DNA of 27,860 nt from JBGLNJ01 sp964353405 (GTDB taxonomy: Bacteria; Chloroflexota; Anaerolineae; Fen-1058): the NCBI GenBank assembly GCA_964353405.1, contig CAYGWJ010000310.1, positions 1 through 27,860 of the forward strand, given 5' to 3'. Both the position numbers and the translations under genes were made by a program. How positions within the stretch are numbered: the stretch's first letter is position 1; each line of letters opens with the position of its first letter. The notes below the pieces were generated by a model. That model saw only the letters and a list, made by a program, of their open reading frames with translations, did not search any database and had not been told where the DNA came from. Below, one piece after another: positions 6,592 to 14,101 of this stretch.

Positions 6592-7092
6592 ATGACTATT
6601 CTCCAGGTGATGTTTATCCTGATCAGCTTGATCACATTGGGCGGCGGTCTTTATACCGTCATTGCCAAAAACCTCTTTCACTCGGCGCTCGGGTTGATTC
6701 TATCGCTGGCCGGCGTGGCGTGTCTCTATGGGCTCTTGGAAGCCAGCTTCCTGGCCGGGGCGCAGGTGCTGATTTATATCGGCGCGATTGCCATCCTCAT
6801 CATCTTTGCGGTCATGTTGACGCGCGGCGTGATGGGCGCGTTCCCGCGCGCGAACGACCAGTGGAGCTATGCCATCATCGTTTCATTGGCGCTGCTGGCG
6901 GTTCTGATCGTGACGTTGTTTCGCTTCAACTGGCCACAAGGCGCGCCGGCGGCTGTTCCTACAGACAGCATCGCTCGCCTGGGACAAGCGCTCGTTGATC
7001 CGGGCCAGTACGCCCTGCCGTTCGAAATTGCTTCGGTGTTGTTGGTCGCCGCGCTGATTGGCTCGATTTACGTGGCACGCGATAAGAATTGA
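6592..7092 (+). CDS. nuoJ: NADH-quinone oxidoreductase subunit J
   Basis: A 166-residue membrane subunit of complex I with five predicted helices. ASFLAGAQVLIYIGAIAILIIFAVM is the conserved third helix, seen here in part as AGAQVLIYIGAIAIL; its pi-bulge region is tied to coupling in solved structures. ATG 6592 follows a GGAG site and gives the usual length; a longer frame from 6499 overlaps nuoH and is not needed. Its stop codon is already part of the repeat that fills the gap to nuoK. Confidence 0.92.
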   Translation: MTILQVMFILISLITLGGGLYTVIAKNLFHSALGLILSLAGVACLYGLLEASFLAGAQVLIYIGAIAILIIFAVMLTRGVMGAFPRANDQWSYAIIVSLALLAVLIVTLFRFNWPQGAPAAVPTDSIARLGQALVDPGQYALPFEIASVLLVAALIGSIYVARDKN

Positions 7093-7164
7093 CAAGGTGA
7101 CACGGTGGGGATGTGACAAGGTGACTAGTTCACCGCGTCACCTTGTCACCCTGTCACCGTGTCA
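7091..7164. repeat. Inverted repeat built of GTCACC words, nuoJ-nuoK gap
   Basis: A perfect 13-bp inverted repeat GTGACAAGGTGAC (7113-7125) / GTCACCTTGTCAC (7137-7149) is extended by further GTCACC words at 8-bp spacing (7137-7164) and by GACAAGGTGACACGGTG at 7091-7107. It fills nearly the whole spacer. The transcript would fold into a long hairpin just before the nuoK ribosome site. No T-run follows. Confidence 0.7.
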
Positions 7165-7180
7165 TTGGGGTTAGGAGCAA

Positions 7181-7495
7181 ATGACGATGGTTCCTTTGAT
7201 GTGGTACCTGGTTGTGGCCGCGATTCTCTTTAGCATCGGCGTGTTCGGTGTGCTGGCGCGCAGGAACGCCGTCGCGATTTTGATGGGCGTCGAATTGATG
7301 CTTAACGCCGTCAACATCAACCTGGTGGCATTCTGGCGTTACCTTCAGCCGGACAAGATGGTGGGGCAGGCCTTTGCGGCCTTTGTGTTCGTGGTGGCTG
7401 CCGCCGAGACCGCCGTTGGCCTGGCACTCATCATCAGCGTCTATCGCAATCGCAGCACGGTGGACGTGGAGAATGTTGATTTGCTCAAGTGGTAA
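7181..7495 (+). CDS. nuoK: NADH-quinone oxidoreductase subunit K
   Basis: A 104-residue, three-helix, MrpC-like subunit of the membrane arm. The signature GVFGVLARRNAVAILMGVELMLNAVNINLVAF contains the conserved membrane glutamate (GVELMLNAVN), and VVAAAETAVGLALIISVYR carries the second. Both are part of the central hydrophilic proton axis. ATG 7181 follows TTAGGAGCAA, a good ribosome site. It lies between two repeat-filled spacers, but the gene itself is intact and of standard length. Confidence 0.93.
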   Translation: MTMVPLMWYLVVAAILFSIGVFGVLARRNAVAILMGVELMLNAVNINLVAFWRYLQPDKMVGQAFAAFVFVVAAAETAVGLALIISVYRNRSTVDVENVDLLKW

Positions 7496-7503
7496 ACAGT
7501 GCT

Positions 7504-7531
7504 CACTAAACACTGTCCACTGACCACTGCT
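7504..7531. repeat. Heptamer array CACTGxC, nuoK-nuoL gap
   Basis: Four 7-bp words CACTAAA, CACTGTC, CACTGAC, CACTGCT in a row fill most of the 50-bp spacer between nuoK and nuoL. Confidence 0.7.
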
Positions 7532-7545
7532 TGACAGAGGCATTT

Positions 7546-9798
7546 ATGGACTTGACACTTGTCACCTGGCTCATTCCCGTTCCGCCGCTGTTGTCGTTTG
7601 GGCTGATCGTGCTGTTCTTTAACAAGTGGAAGCGGCTGAGCAGCGGCATTGCCATTTTCTCAATGGTCTTGGCCTTCCTCATGGCGCAGGTTGTCTTTTG
7701 GCAGAGCGCGCTGGTGCGCGGCCCCAAGTTGGCCGAAGAGCCGATCCACGGCGTCATTCCCTGGCTGTCCACCGGCCCGAATCCCCAAGAGTGGCTCAAG
7801 ATGGGCGTGATGGTTGACCCGCTCACGGCCATCATGCTGTTCTTTGTGTCCATCACTTGCTTGTGCATTTTCGTTTACAGCACCGGCTACCACAACGCGG
7901 GAATGCCGGAGGGCAAGCACAACAAAACGGGCGAGCCGCCTGAAGTTGGTACAGTGGAAGTGATGTACTCGCGCTTCTTTGCCTACATCAGCCTGTTCGC
8001 GGCGGCGATGCTGACGCTGGTGGTGGCCGACAATATCTTGCTGCTCTTTGTCGGCTGGGAAGTGATGGGTCTCTGCTCATACCTGCTGATTGGCTTTTGG
8101 TTCTCGCGGACTTACTCCGACCCGAAGCGTATGACGCCATTCAAAGCCGCTATCAAGGCGTTCATGACCACGCGCGTGGGCGACGTGCTGATGCTGTTGG
8201 GCATCGCCTACGTGTACTCGCAAACGGGCACCCTCTCGTTCCGCGAGCTCTTTGAACCGGCCACCCTGGAAAAGCTGGCGACTAGTCCTTCATACATCGT
8301 CGGCCTTTCGGTGGCGGGATTGGCCGGGCTGTTGTTCTTTGCGGGCACGGTCGGCAAGTCGGCCCAGTTCCCGCTGCACGTCTGGCTGCCGGACGCGATG
8401 GAAGGCCCAACGCCCGTGAGCGCGATGATTCACGCGGCGACGATGGTGAGCGCGGGCGTGTACGCTGTGGTGCGCATGTTTCCGCTCCTGCACGCCGGCC
8501 TGGGTCACGGCGAGTTCACCGCGCCGATGCTGGCGATGGGTCTCATCGGCGCGTTCACGGCGCTGTTTGCCTCGATCATCGCCATCGCGCAGAACGACAT
8601 CAAGCGCGTGCTGGCCTATTCGACCATCGCGCAACTGGGCTACATGATCGCTGCGCTGGGTGTGGGCGCGTGGGTGGCGGCGGCGTTTCACCTGGTGACG
8701 CACGCGTTTTTCAAAGCGCTCTTGTTCCTCGGCTCCGGCTCGGTAATTCACGGCGTGGAGCATGGGCATCATCACGCTGCGGCCCACGGTGACACGGCGC
8801 ACGGATACACGGCACACGAAGGTCACGGACAGGGCGAAATGTTTGACGCTAACGACATGATGAACATGGGGGGGCTGCGTAAGAAGATGCCGGTGACGTT
8901 CTGGACGTTCCTCATCGGCGGACTGGCGCTTTCAGGCTTTCCGCTGGTGACGGCGGGCTTTTGGAGCAAGGATGCCATCCTGGGCGGCGCGTTCGAAAAG
9001 ATGTCCGAGGGCAACTGGCTAGGCACGGTCGTGTTTGTGATGCTGGCGATTTCGGCGCTGTTGACCGCGTTCTACACCGCGCGCCAGATCAGCCTCACTT
9101 TCCTGGGCAAGCCGCGCACCCAGGCCGCCGAGCACACTTCGGAAAATGTGTGGACGATGACGGCGCCGTTGGTGGTGCTCTCGATCTTTGCCATTGGCGC
9201 AGGCTGGGTCGGCATCGAGCATACCTTCCCGGTGCTGGGCGGGATGGTGCCGAACTGGTTCCACAGTTTTGTCGGCGCGACGGTTGAGAATACCGTCGAG
9301 TTAAAGGTGCCCACCGAGTTCACGCCGGTGCCGCTCATCACCTCGCTTGTCGTGGCGCTGGGCGGATTGACGCTGGGCTTTTGGCTGTACGCCTGGCGCA
9401 AGCCGCTGCAAGCCGGCGAGCGCGACCCACTTTCCGGCAGCGTGGTTTACAAGTGGATGCAAGACCGCTTTTACTTTGACGAGTTGTACGACCTGGTCTT
9501 GATCCGCCCAACGCTGTGGCTGGCCAAGTGGACGTATACCTTCATTGACAAGACTGTGATTGATGGCTTGCTGCACGGCGTGGCGCGCAGCGCTGTCCGT
9601 ATTGGCGAGGCGTTCCGCGTGTTCGACCGCGTGGTCATCAATGGCGGCGCGGATGCGTTCGCTAACAGCATCAAGGAACTGGGCCTGGGCTTTCGCGAAG
9701 TTCAGACGGGCAAAGTCCAGAACTATATGCTGTTAGCCTTGCTGATGACGATCATCATCTTCATCCTGTTCGAAATCCCGCTGCCTGCGTTGCGCTAA
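7546..9798 (+). CDS. nuoL: NADH-quinone oxidoreductase subunit L, extended lateral helix
   Basis: The distal antiporter-like pump of complex I. Family marks are LFVGWEVMGLCSYLLIGFW (conserved Glu), TVGKSAQFPLHVWLPDAMEGPTPVSA (conserved Lys and loop), and IHAATMVSAGVYAV. ATG 7546 (AGAGG upstream) gives 750 residues, long for NuoL (E. coli 613). Two reasons are visible. A His-rich loop near residues 404-440 is partly encoded by a CACGGxx array. The C-terminal lateral helix contains FIDKTVIDG followed 26 residues later by VFDRVVING (Asp668 and Asp694), a duplicated segment before the conserved REVQTGKVQNY end. A longer lateral helix is what a complex with an extra NuoM needs, and two nuoM genes follow. 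Confidence 0.95.
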   Translation: MDLTLVTWLIPVPPLLSFGLIVLFFNKWKRLSSGIAIFSMVLAFLMAQVVFWQSALVRGPKLAEEPIHGVIPWLSTGPNPQEWLKMGVMVDPLTAIMLFFVSITCLCIFVYSTGYHNAGMPEGKHNKTGEPPEVGTVEVMYSRFFAYISLFAAAMLTLVVADNILLLFVGWEVMGLCSYLLIGFWFSRTYSDPKRMTPFKAAIKAFMTTRVGDVLMLLGIAYVYSQTGTLSFRELFEPATLEKLATSPSYIVGLSVAGLAGLLFFAGTVGKSAQFPLHVWLPDAMEGPTPVSAMIHAATMVSAGVYAVVRMFPLLHAGLGHGEFTAPMLAMGLIGAFTALFASIIAIAQNDIKRVLAYSTIAQLGYMIAALGVGAWVAAAFHLVTHAFFKALLFLGSGSVIHGVEHGHHHAAAHGDTAHGYTAHEGHGQGEMFDANDMMNMGGLRKKMPVTFWTFLIGGLALSGFPLVTAGFWSKDAILGGAFEKMSEGNWLGTVVFVMLAISALLTAFYTARQISLTFLGKPRTQAAEHTSENVWTMTAPLVVLSIFAIGAGWVGIEHTFPVLGGMVPNWFHSFVGATVENTVELKVPTEFTPVPLITSLVVALGGLTLGFWLYAWRKPLQAGERDPLSGSVVYKWMQDRFYFDELYDLVLIRPTLWLAKWTYTFIDKTVIDGLLHGVARSAVRIGEAFRVFDRVVINGGADAFANSIKELGLGFREVQTGKVQNYMLLALLMTIIIFILFEIPLPALR
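8785..8821. repeat. CACGGxx array inside nuoL
   Basis: Tandem words CACGGTGA, CACGGCG, CACGGATA, CACGGCA, CACGAAG (7-8 bp) encode alternating Ala-His-Gly and Thr residues (AHGDTAHGYTAHEGH) in a cytoplasmic or periplasmic loop of NuoL. The wording resembles the GACACGGTG words of the nuoJ-nuoK spacer. Confidence 0.6.
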
Positions 9799-9817
9799 GA
9801 TTGACCGGAGATAATCC

Positions 9818-11365
9818 ATGGACTGGTTACTCAACAACCTGCTGACCCTGATCTTGTTCTCTCCGCTGATCGGCGCGGCTCTGCTCTTCTTCTCGCCGCG
9901 CGCCACAAGCGACCGCGTGTTACAGTGGATCGCGTTCCTGTGGAGCCTGGTGCCGCTGGCGCTTTCCATCCTCCTGTGGGTGGCCTATGCGCCGGATCAG
10001 GCGGGCTTTCAGTTCGAGTTCAAGACGGTCTGGTTCCCGCAGATCAACTCGGCCTATCACGTAGGCGTGGACGGCATCAGCGTGCCGATGGTGTTCTTGA
10101 CCACGCTGCTCGTGCCGGGCGGGCTGCTGATCTCGTTCAACATCAAAGAGCGCGTGCGCGCTTACCTCATCCTGTTCCTGATGCTCGAGACGGGGATGCT
10201 GGGCGTGTTTATGGCGCTCGACCTGATCGTGTTCTTTGTGTTCTGGGAAATCGGCCTGGTGCCGATGTATTTCCTCATCAATCAGTGGGGCGGCAAGAAC
10301 CGCGATTACGCGTCGTTCAAGTTCTTTATCTACACCATGGCCGGGAGCCTGGGCATGTTGCTGACCATCCAGTGCATTTGGGTCGCCACGGGCACGTATG
10401 ACATCGTCACGCTCACGACGCCGGGGATGCTGCCCTTCACGGCGGTCTACCCGCTCAAGTTCGTCAGCGAGGCTAATTTGCCCCTCCTGCGCTCGATTGC
10501 GTTCTTTGCGTTTGCGCTGGCGTTTGCGATCAAGATCCCTATCTGGCCGTTCCACACCTGGTTGCCTGACGCGCACACCGAAGCGCCCACGGCCGGTTCG
10601 ATGATTCTGGCGGGCGTTCTGCTCAAGCTCGGCGCGTATGGCTACCTGCGGCTCGTCATCCCCATGTTCCCGGATGCGGCCGCCCGGTTCGCCTGGGTTC
10701 TCGCGCTGCTGGGGACGCTGTCCATCATCTTTGGCGCGCTCGCCGCGCTGGGCCAGACCGATTTCAAAAAGCTGGTGGCGTACTCGTCCGTCAATCACAT
10801 GGGCTTTGTGGCGATGGGCATTGCGGCGGCGGCGTTCGCGGTGGGCAATCCGGCGTTCAAAGATCACGCCATCATCGCGGCCAACGGCGCGGTGCTGCAA
10901 ATGTTCAACCACGGTCTCAGCTCGGCAGCGCTCTTTGCGCTCGTCGGCGTGGTATATGACCGCGCGCATACGCGCGACCTGCTGGAGTTGAATGGCATCT
11001 CGGCTGCCGTGCCCAGGTATGCGGCGTTCCTGATGTTCTGCGCGTTTGCAGCCCTGGGACTGCCGGGTCTGAATGGGTTCGTGAGCGAGTTTATGGTTGT
11101 GCGGGGCGCGTGGCCCATCTTTACGCTGTTCCTCTCCATCTCCATGTTCGGCCTGTTCTTGACCGGCGGCTATATCCTGTGGATGCTGCTCAAGACGCTG
11201 TTCGGGCCGCAGAACGCCAAGTGGGCCAGGCTGCCTGAGATGAATTTCCGCGAGGCCATCGCGCTGGCTCCGCTGATGGTGTTGATGCTCGTCATCGGCA
11301 TTTACCCGTTGTGGATTGTCCAGGTCATCAACGCGACGGTCGGTAGATTGTTTGGCGGTAGCTGA
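9818..11365 (+). CDS. nuoM: NADH-quinone oxidoreductase subunit M, first copy
   Basis: A 515-residue antiporter-like pump subunit with about 14 membrane helices. VFFVFWEIGLVPMYFLINQWGG carries the conserved Glu of the family. KIPIWPFHTWLPDAHTEAPTAGS and GQTDFKKLVAYSSVNHMGFV are NuoM hallmarks. ATG 9818 follows CGGAGA at good distance. A second, divergent nuoM lies at 12554, separated from this one by a toxin-antitoxin-like insertion. The first copy has the more canonical motif set (HTEAPTAGSMILAGVLLKLG). Confidence 0.94.
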   Translation: MDWLLNNLLTLILFSPLIGAALLFFSPRATSDRVLQWIAFLWSLVPLALSILLWVAYAPDQAGFQFEFKTVWFPQINSAYHVGVDGISVPMVFLTTLLVPGGLLISFNIKERVRAYLILFLMLETGMLGVFMALDLIVFFVFWEIGLVPMYFLINQWGGKNRDYASFKFFIYTMAGSLGMLLTIQCIWVATGTYDIVTLTTPGMLPFTAVYPLKFVSEANLPLLRSIAFFAFALAFAIKIPIWPFHTWLPDAHTEAPTAGSMILAGVLLKLGAYGYLRLVIPMFPDAAARFAWVLALLGTLSIIFGALAALGQTDFKKLVAYSSVNHMGFVAMGIAAAAFAVGNPAFKDHAIIAANGAVLQMFNHGLSSAALFALVGVVYDRAHTRDLLELNGISAAVPRYAAFLMFCAFAALGLPGLNGFVSEFMVVRGAWPIFTLFLSISMFGLFLTGGYILWMLLKTLFGPQNAKWARLPEMNFREAIALAPLMVLMLVIGIYPLWIVQVINATVGRLFGGS

Positions 11366-11381
11366 TTCCTGATCGAGTAAC

Positions 11382-11630
11382 ATGAGCAAGCACGAAAAAC
11401 TCTTGCTTCAGGTACTGCGCGGCACTTCCGAGGCGAACATTTCGTTTGACGGCTTGTGCCAATTGCTGATCTGGCTGGGATTTGAGGAGCGGATTCGTGG
11501 CAGCCACCACATTTTCAGAAAGCAAGGAGTGGAAGAAAAGATCAACTTACAGCGTGATGATGGCAACGCCAAAGTCTATCAGGTGCGCCAAGTGCGTGCC
11601 GTCATCGTCAAGTATCGATTGGGGGAGTAG
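11382..11630 (+). CDS. hicA: HicA-like toxin inside the nuo cluster
   Basis: An 82-residue basic protein. After an N-terminal helical stretch (SFDGLCQLLIWLGFEER) comes RGSHHIFRKQG, the HicA/YcfA catalytic loop with His42 and His43. Strand and helix elements (VYQVRQVRAVIVKY) close the fold. It begins 16 bp after nuoM, on the same strand and with no promoter seen, so it is probably read from the nuo transcript. The toxin-first order with hicB 5 bp downstream is the classical hicAB arrangement. Whether it is active or domesticated cannot be told. Confidence 0.75.
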   Translation: MSKHEKLLLQVLRGTSEANISFDGLCQLLIWLGFEERIRGSHHIFRKQGVEEKINLQRDDGNAKVYQVRQVRAVIVKYRLGE

Positions 11631-11635
11631 TTACA

Positions 11636-11848
11636 ATGTTCAAGTACGAGGTTATTCTTTATTGGAGTGGTGAAGATCAGGTTTTCGTAGCGGAGGTGCC
11701 AGAACTGCCCGGGTGCATGGCGCATGGCAGCACACCTCACGAGGCACTGTCGAATGTTCAGGATGCCATTCAGTTGTGGATTGATACAGCCAAGGAGTTT
11801 GGCGATCCTGTGCCGGAGCCTAAAGAGCGGCGTTTGATGCTGGCTTGA
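11636..11848 (+). CDS. hicB: HicB-like antitoxin inside the nuo cluster
   Basis: A 70-residue protein: MFKYEVILYWSGEDQVFVAEVPELPGC, recognisable by the segment VFVAEVPELPGCMAHG, then STPHEALSNVQDAIQLWID. This is the HicB/UPF0150 RNase-H-like fold with no C-terminal DNA-binding domain. GGGGGAG precedes the ATG by 8 nt. It directly follows the HicA-like gene and precedes a nucleotidyltransferase gene by 16 bp, so all three look like one inserted cassette. Confidence 0.78.
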   Translation: MFKYEVILYWSGEDQVFVAEVPELPGCMAHGSTPHEALSNVQDAIQLWIDTAKEFGDPVPEPKERRLMLA

Positions 11849-11864
11849 GGTAAGTGAAGATTTG

Positions 11865-12488
11865 ATGTGCCAGGAACGGTTGCAGGGTGAATATGGCCGC
11901 CTATTGCGCGAAGTGAGCGCGCATTTTGAGGGCAAGGGCGGCGTTTACCAGACCCTTCTCAACCTGGCTCGACGGCTGGACGAAGAGGATATCCCTTACG
12001 CGGTCATTGGGGGTATGGCACTTGGCAGGCACGGCTATGCGCGGATGACCGAAGACGTAGATGTGCTGATGACCGCCGAAGGATTGGCAGCGTTTCAGGC
12101 GCAATGTGTAGGCAAAGGCTACCTTCCAGCTTTTGCTGGCGCAAACAAGACCTTTCGAGATACTGAGACCCAGGTTCGGATCGAGATCATTACAACCGGC
12201 GAATACCCTGGTGACGGTAAACCGAAATCGGTGGTGTTTCCTGACCCGATTGAAGCGTCAGTCGAAGTTGAAGGTGTTCGCGTCGTCACACTGGACAAGT
12301 TGATCGAACTCAAGTTGGCGTCGGGCATCAGCGCGCCCCATCGCCTGCGTGACTTGGCGGACGTGCAAGACCTGATCAGCATTTTGAGCTTGCCCGCCGA
12401 GTTTGCCGATAGCCTGGATGAAAGCGTGCGCAGTGAATACCGACGGTTATGGCAGTCAGTGCAAGACACACAGAGTCAGGCAGACTAG
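11865..12488 (+). CDS. Nucleotidyltransferase-fold protein (AbiEii/MNT-like)
   Basis: A 207-residue soluble protein with the DNA-polymerase-beta-type nucleotidyltransferase core. It has YAVIGGMALGRHG (GG at residues 49-50), then MTEDVDVL with the metal-binding Asp pair D64 and D66, and a later acidic strand in QVRIEII. RVVTLDKLIELKLASG and HRLRDLADVQDLI match the C-terminal part of nucleotidyltransferases found in toxin-antitoxin and abortive-infection systems, which modify tRNA or proteins. ATG 11865 is chosen over TTG 11862; the ribosome site is weak. It sits between hicAB and the second nuoM, interrupting the respiratory operon. No HEPN partner gene is visible. Confidence 0.7.
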   Translation: MCQERLQGEYGRLLREVSAHFEGKGGVYQTLLNLARRLDEEDIPYAVIGGMALGRHGYARMTEDVDVLMTAEGLAAFQAQCVGKGYLPAFAGANKTFRDTETQVRIEIITTGEYPGDGKPKSVVFPDPIEASVEVEGVRVVTLDKLIELKLASGISAPHRLRDLADVQDLISILSLPAEFADSLDESVRSEYRRLWQSVQDTQSQAD

Positions 12489-12494
12489 TAGCGA

Positions 12495-12536
12495 GCGTAT
12501 AACGCAAGGCAATACGCGATAAGCGATATGCAACAA
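12495..12536. repeat. Heptamer array GCGATAx, upstream of second nuoM
   Basis: Six 7-bp words: GCGTATA, ACGCAAG, GCAATAC, GCGATAA, GCGATAT, GCAACAA. They fill the 65-bp spacer between the nucleotidyltransferase gene and nuoM2, up to the GAGG ribosome site. Confidence 0.65.
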
Positions 12537-12553
12537 GTGAACGAGGCAAGACG

Positions 12554-14101
12554 ATGCAATTTCCATTTCTAAGCGTCATCATTTTCGCCCCGCTGATTAC
12601 GGCGGTACTCTTGTTCATGCTGCCGGCGAACCGCAAGGACGAGGTGCGGGTGCTGTCGGCGTTCACGGCTTTCATCACGCTGGCGCTGTCCATCTACGTC
12701 TTTGTCGCTTACGACAAGGCCGGGCCGCAGTACCAGTTCGTGGAGAAATTCCCGTGGGTGCCGGCCTTGGGCATCAGCTATCACGTCGGCACGGACGGTG
12801 TTGGTCTGACAATGCTCCTGCTGACGGGCCTGGTCATCTTTACAGGCTGCCTGGTCTCGTGGGGCATCCAGGATCGCCCGCGCGAGTTTTACGCATTCCT
12901 GCTGATCTTGGTCTCGGGCGTGTTCGGCGTGTTCGTATCGCGCGATGGCTTCTTGCTGTTCTTTTTTTACGAGATGGCGATCTTTCCGATGTACATCCTC
13001 ATTGCCACCTGGGGCTCGACGCGCAAAGAGTACGCGGCGATGAAGCTGACGCTGTATCTGCTGGTCGGCTCAATTGTGGCCCTCGTCGGCATCCTGGCGC
13101 TCTATTTCGCAGCGCCGGAGCGGACGTTTGACCTGGACGCGTTGAACAAGTTTGCCCAGAGCGGGGCGTTCATGTTCAACGTCAACCTGCCGCTCGATCT
13201 CAAGATCAACTTTGAGACGCTGTGGTTCTTGCCGGTCTTTATTGGCTTTGGCGTGCTGGCGGGCATCTGGCCGTTCCACAACTGGTCGCCCGACGGTCAC
13301 GTCGCCGCGCCCACGGCCGTTTCGATGCTTCACGCGGGCGTGCTGATGAAGCTGGGCGCGTTCGCTGCGCTGAGAATGGGCGTCGAGTTGATGCCGCACG
13401 CGGCGAGGCAGCTCTTGCCCTTTGTCATCTTCCTCGTCACCGTCAATGTGGTTTATGGCGCGGCGATTGCGATGGTGCAAAAAGATTTCAAGTACGTCAT
13501 CGGCTTTTCGTCCGTCAGCCACATGGGCCTGGTGACCATGGGCTTTGCCGCGATGAACACCGCTGGTCTGAACGGCGCGGTGATGCAAATGTTCAGCCAC
13601 GGCATCATGACGGCGATGTTCTTTGCTGTGGTCGGCATGATCTACGATCGCGCGCACACACGCGACATCCCCAACCTGGGCGGCTTTGCTCAAAAGATGC
13701 CGTGGGTGGCAGTCGCCTTTATTGTCGGCGGTTTGGTGAGCATGGGTATGCCGGGCCTTTCGGGCTTTGTGGCCGAGTTGCAAATCTTTATGGGCGTGTG
13801 GAAAGCCGGGCAGGCGGGCGTCGCGGCGTGGTATCCATACATCGCGGCCATCTCGTCCCTCGGCATCATCCTGACGGCGGCCTACGTGCTGCGCGTCGTC
13901 GCGCAGGTCTTTTTCGGCGAGTTCCACGAAGAGAGATTCCATGGCGTAGGTGATGTGACGGTGCTCGACAAGACGGTGCTGGCGATCCTGGCCGTGGTGC
14001 TGATTAGCCTGGGCGCGTTCCCCCAGTTGTTGATGAACATGATCTCGACCGGCACTGCGCCCATCGTAGAGATGTTTGCGCGTGTGGCGGGAGGTGGGTA
14101 A
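12554..14101 (+). CDS. nuoM: NADH-quinone oxidoreductase subunit M, second copy
   Basis: A second 515-residue NuoM-type pump. LFFFYEMAIFPMYILIATWGS holds the conserved Glu position, GIWPFHNWSPDGHVAAPTAVSM the conserved loop, and QKDFKYVIGFSSVSHMGLV the second NuoM signature. GAGG lies 7 nt before ATG 12554. It differs from the first copy in most motifs (for example HNWSPDGHVAAPTA against HTWLPDAHTEAPTA), so it is an old paralogue and not a recent duplication. Its TAA is directly followed by the GTG of nuoN. A fourth pump subunit in one complex is the simplest reading. Confidence 0.93.
   Translation: MQFPFLSVIIFAPLITAVLLFMLPANRKDEVRVLSAFTAFITLALSIYVFVAYDKAGPQYQFVEKFPWVPALGISYHVGTDGVGLTMLLLTGLVIFTGCLVSWGIQDRPREFYAFLLILVSGVFGVFVSRDGFLLFFFYEMAIFPMYILIATWGSTRKEYAAMKLTLYLLVGSIVALVGILALYFAAPERTFDLDALNKFAQSGAFMFNVNLPLDLKINFETLWFLPVFIGFGVLAGIWPFHNWSPDGHVAAPTAVSMLHAGVLMKLGAFAALRMGVELMPHAARQLLPFVIFLVTVNVVYGAAIAMVQKDFKYVIGFSSVSHMGLVTMGFAAMNTAGLNGAVMQMFSHGIMTAMFFAVVGMIYDRAHTRDIPNLGGFAQKMPWVAVAFIVGGLVSMGMPGLSGFVAELQIFMGVWKAGQAGVAAWYPYIAAISSLGIILTAAYVLRVVAQVFFGEFHEERFHGVGDVTVLDKTVLAILAVVLISLGAFPQLLMNMISTGTAPIVEMFARVAGGG

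Noticed and set aside
4968..6635. Long minus-strand open frame opposite nuoA/nuoH/nuoJ
   Set aside because: Arg/His/Gln-rich composition, no recognisable motif, and fully antisense to convincing nuo genes; it is a high-GC shadow.
9920..11389. 489-codon minus-strand open frame opposite nuoM
   Set aside because: Very rich in Arg, His, Gln and Glu, the typical reverse reading of membrane-protein codons; no domain seen.
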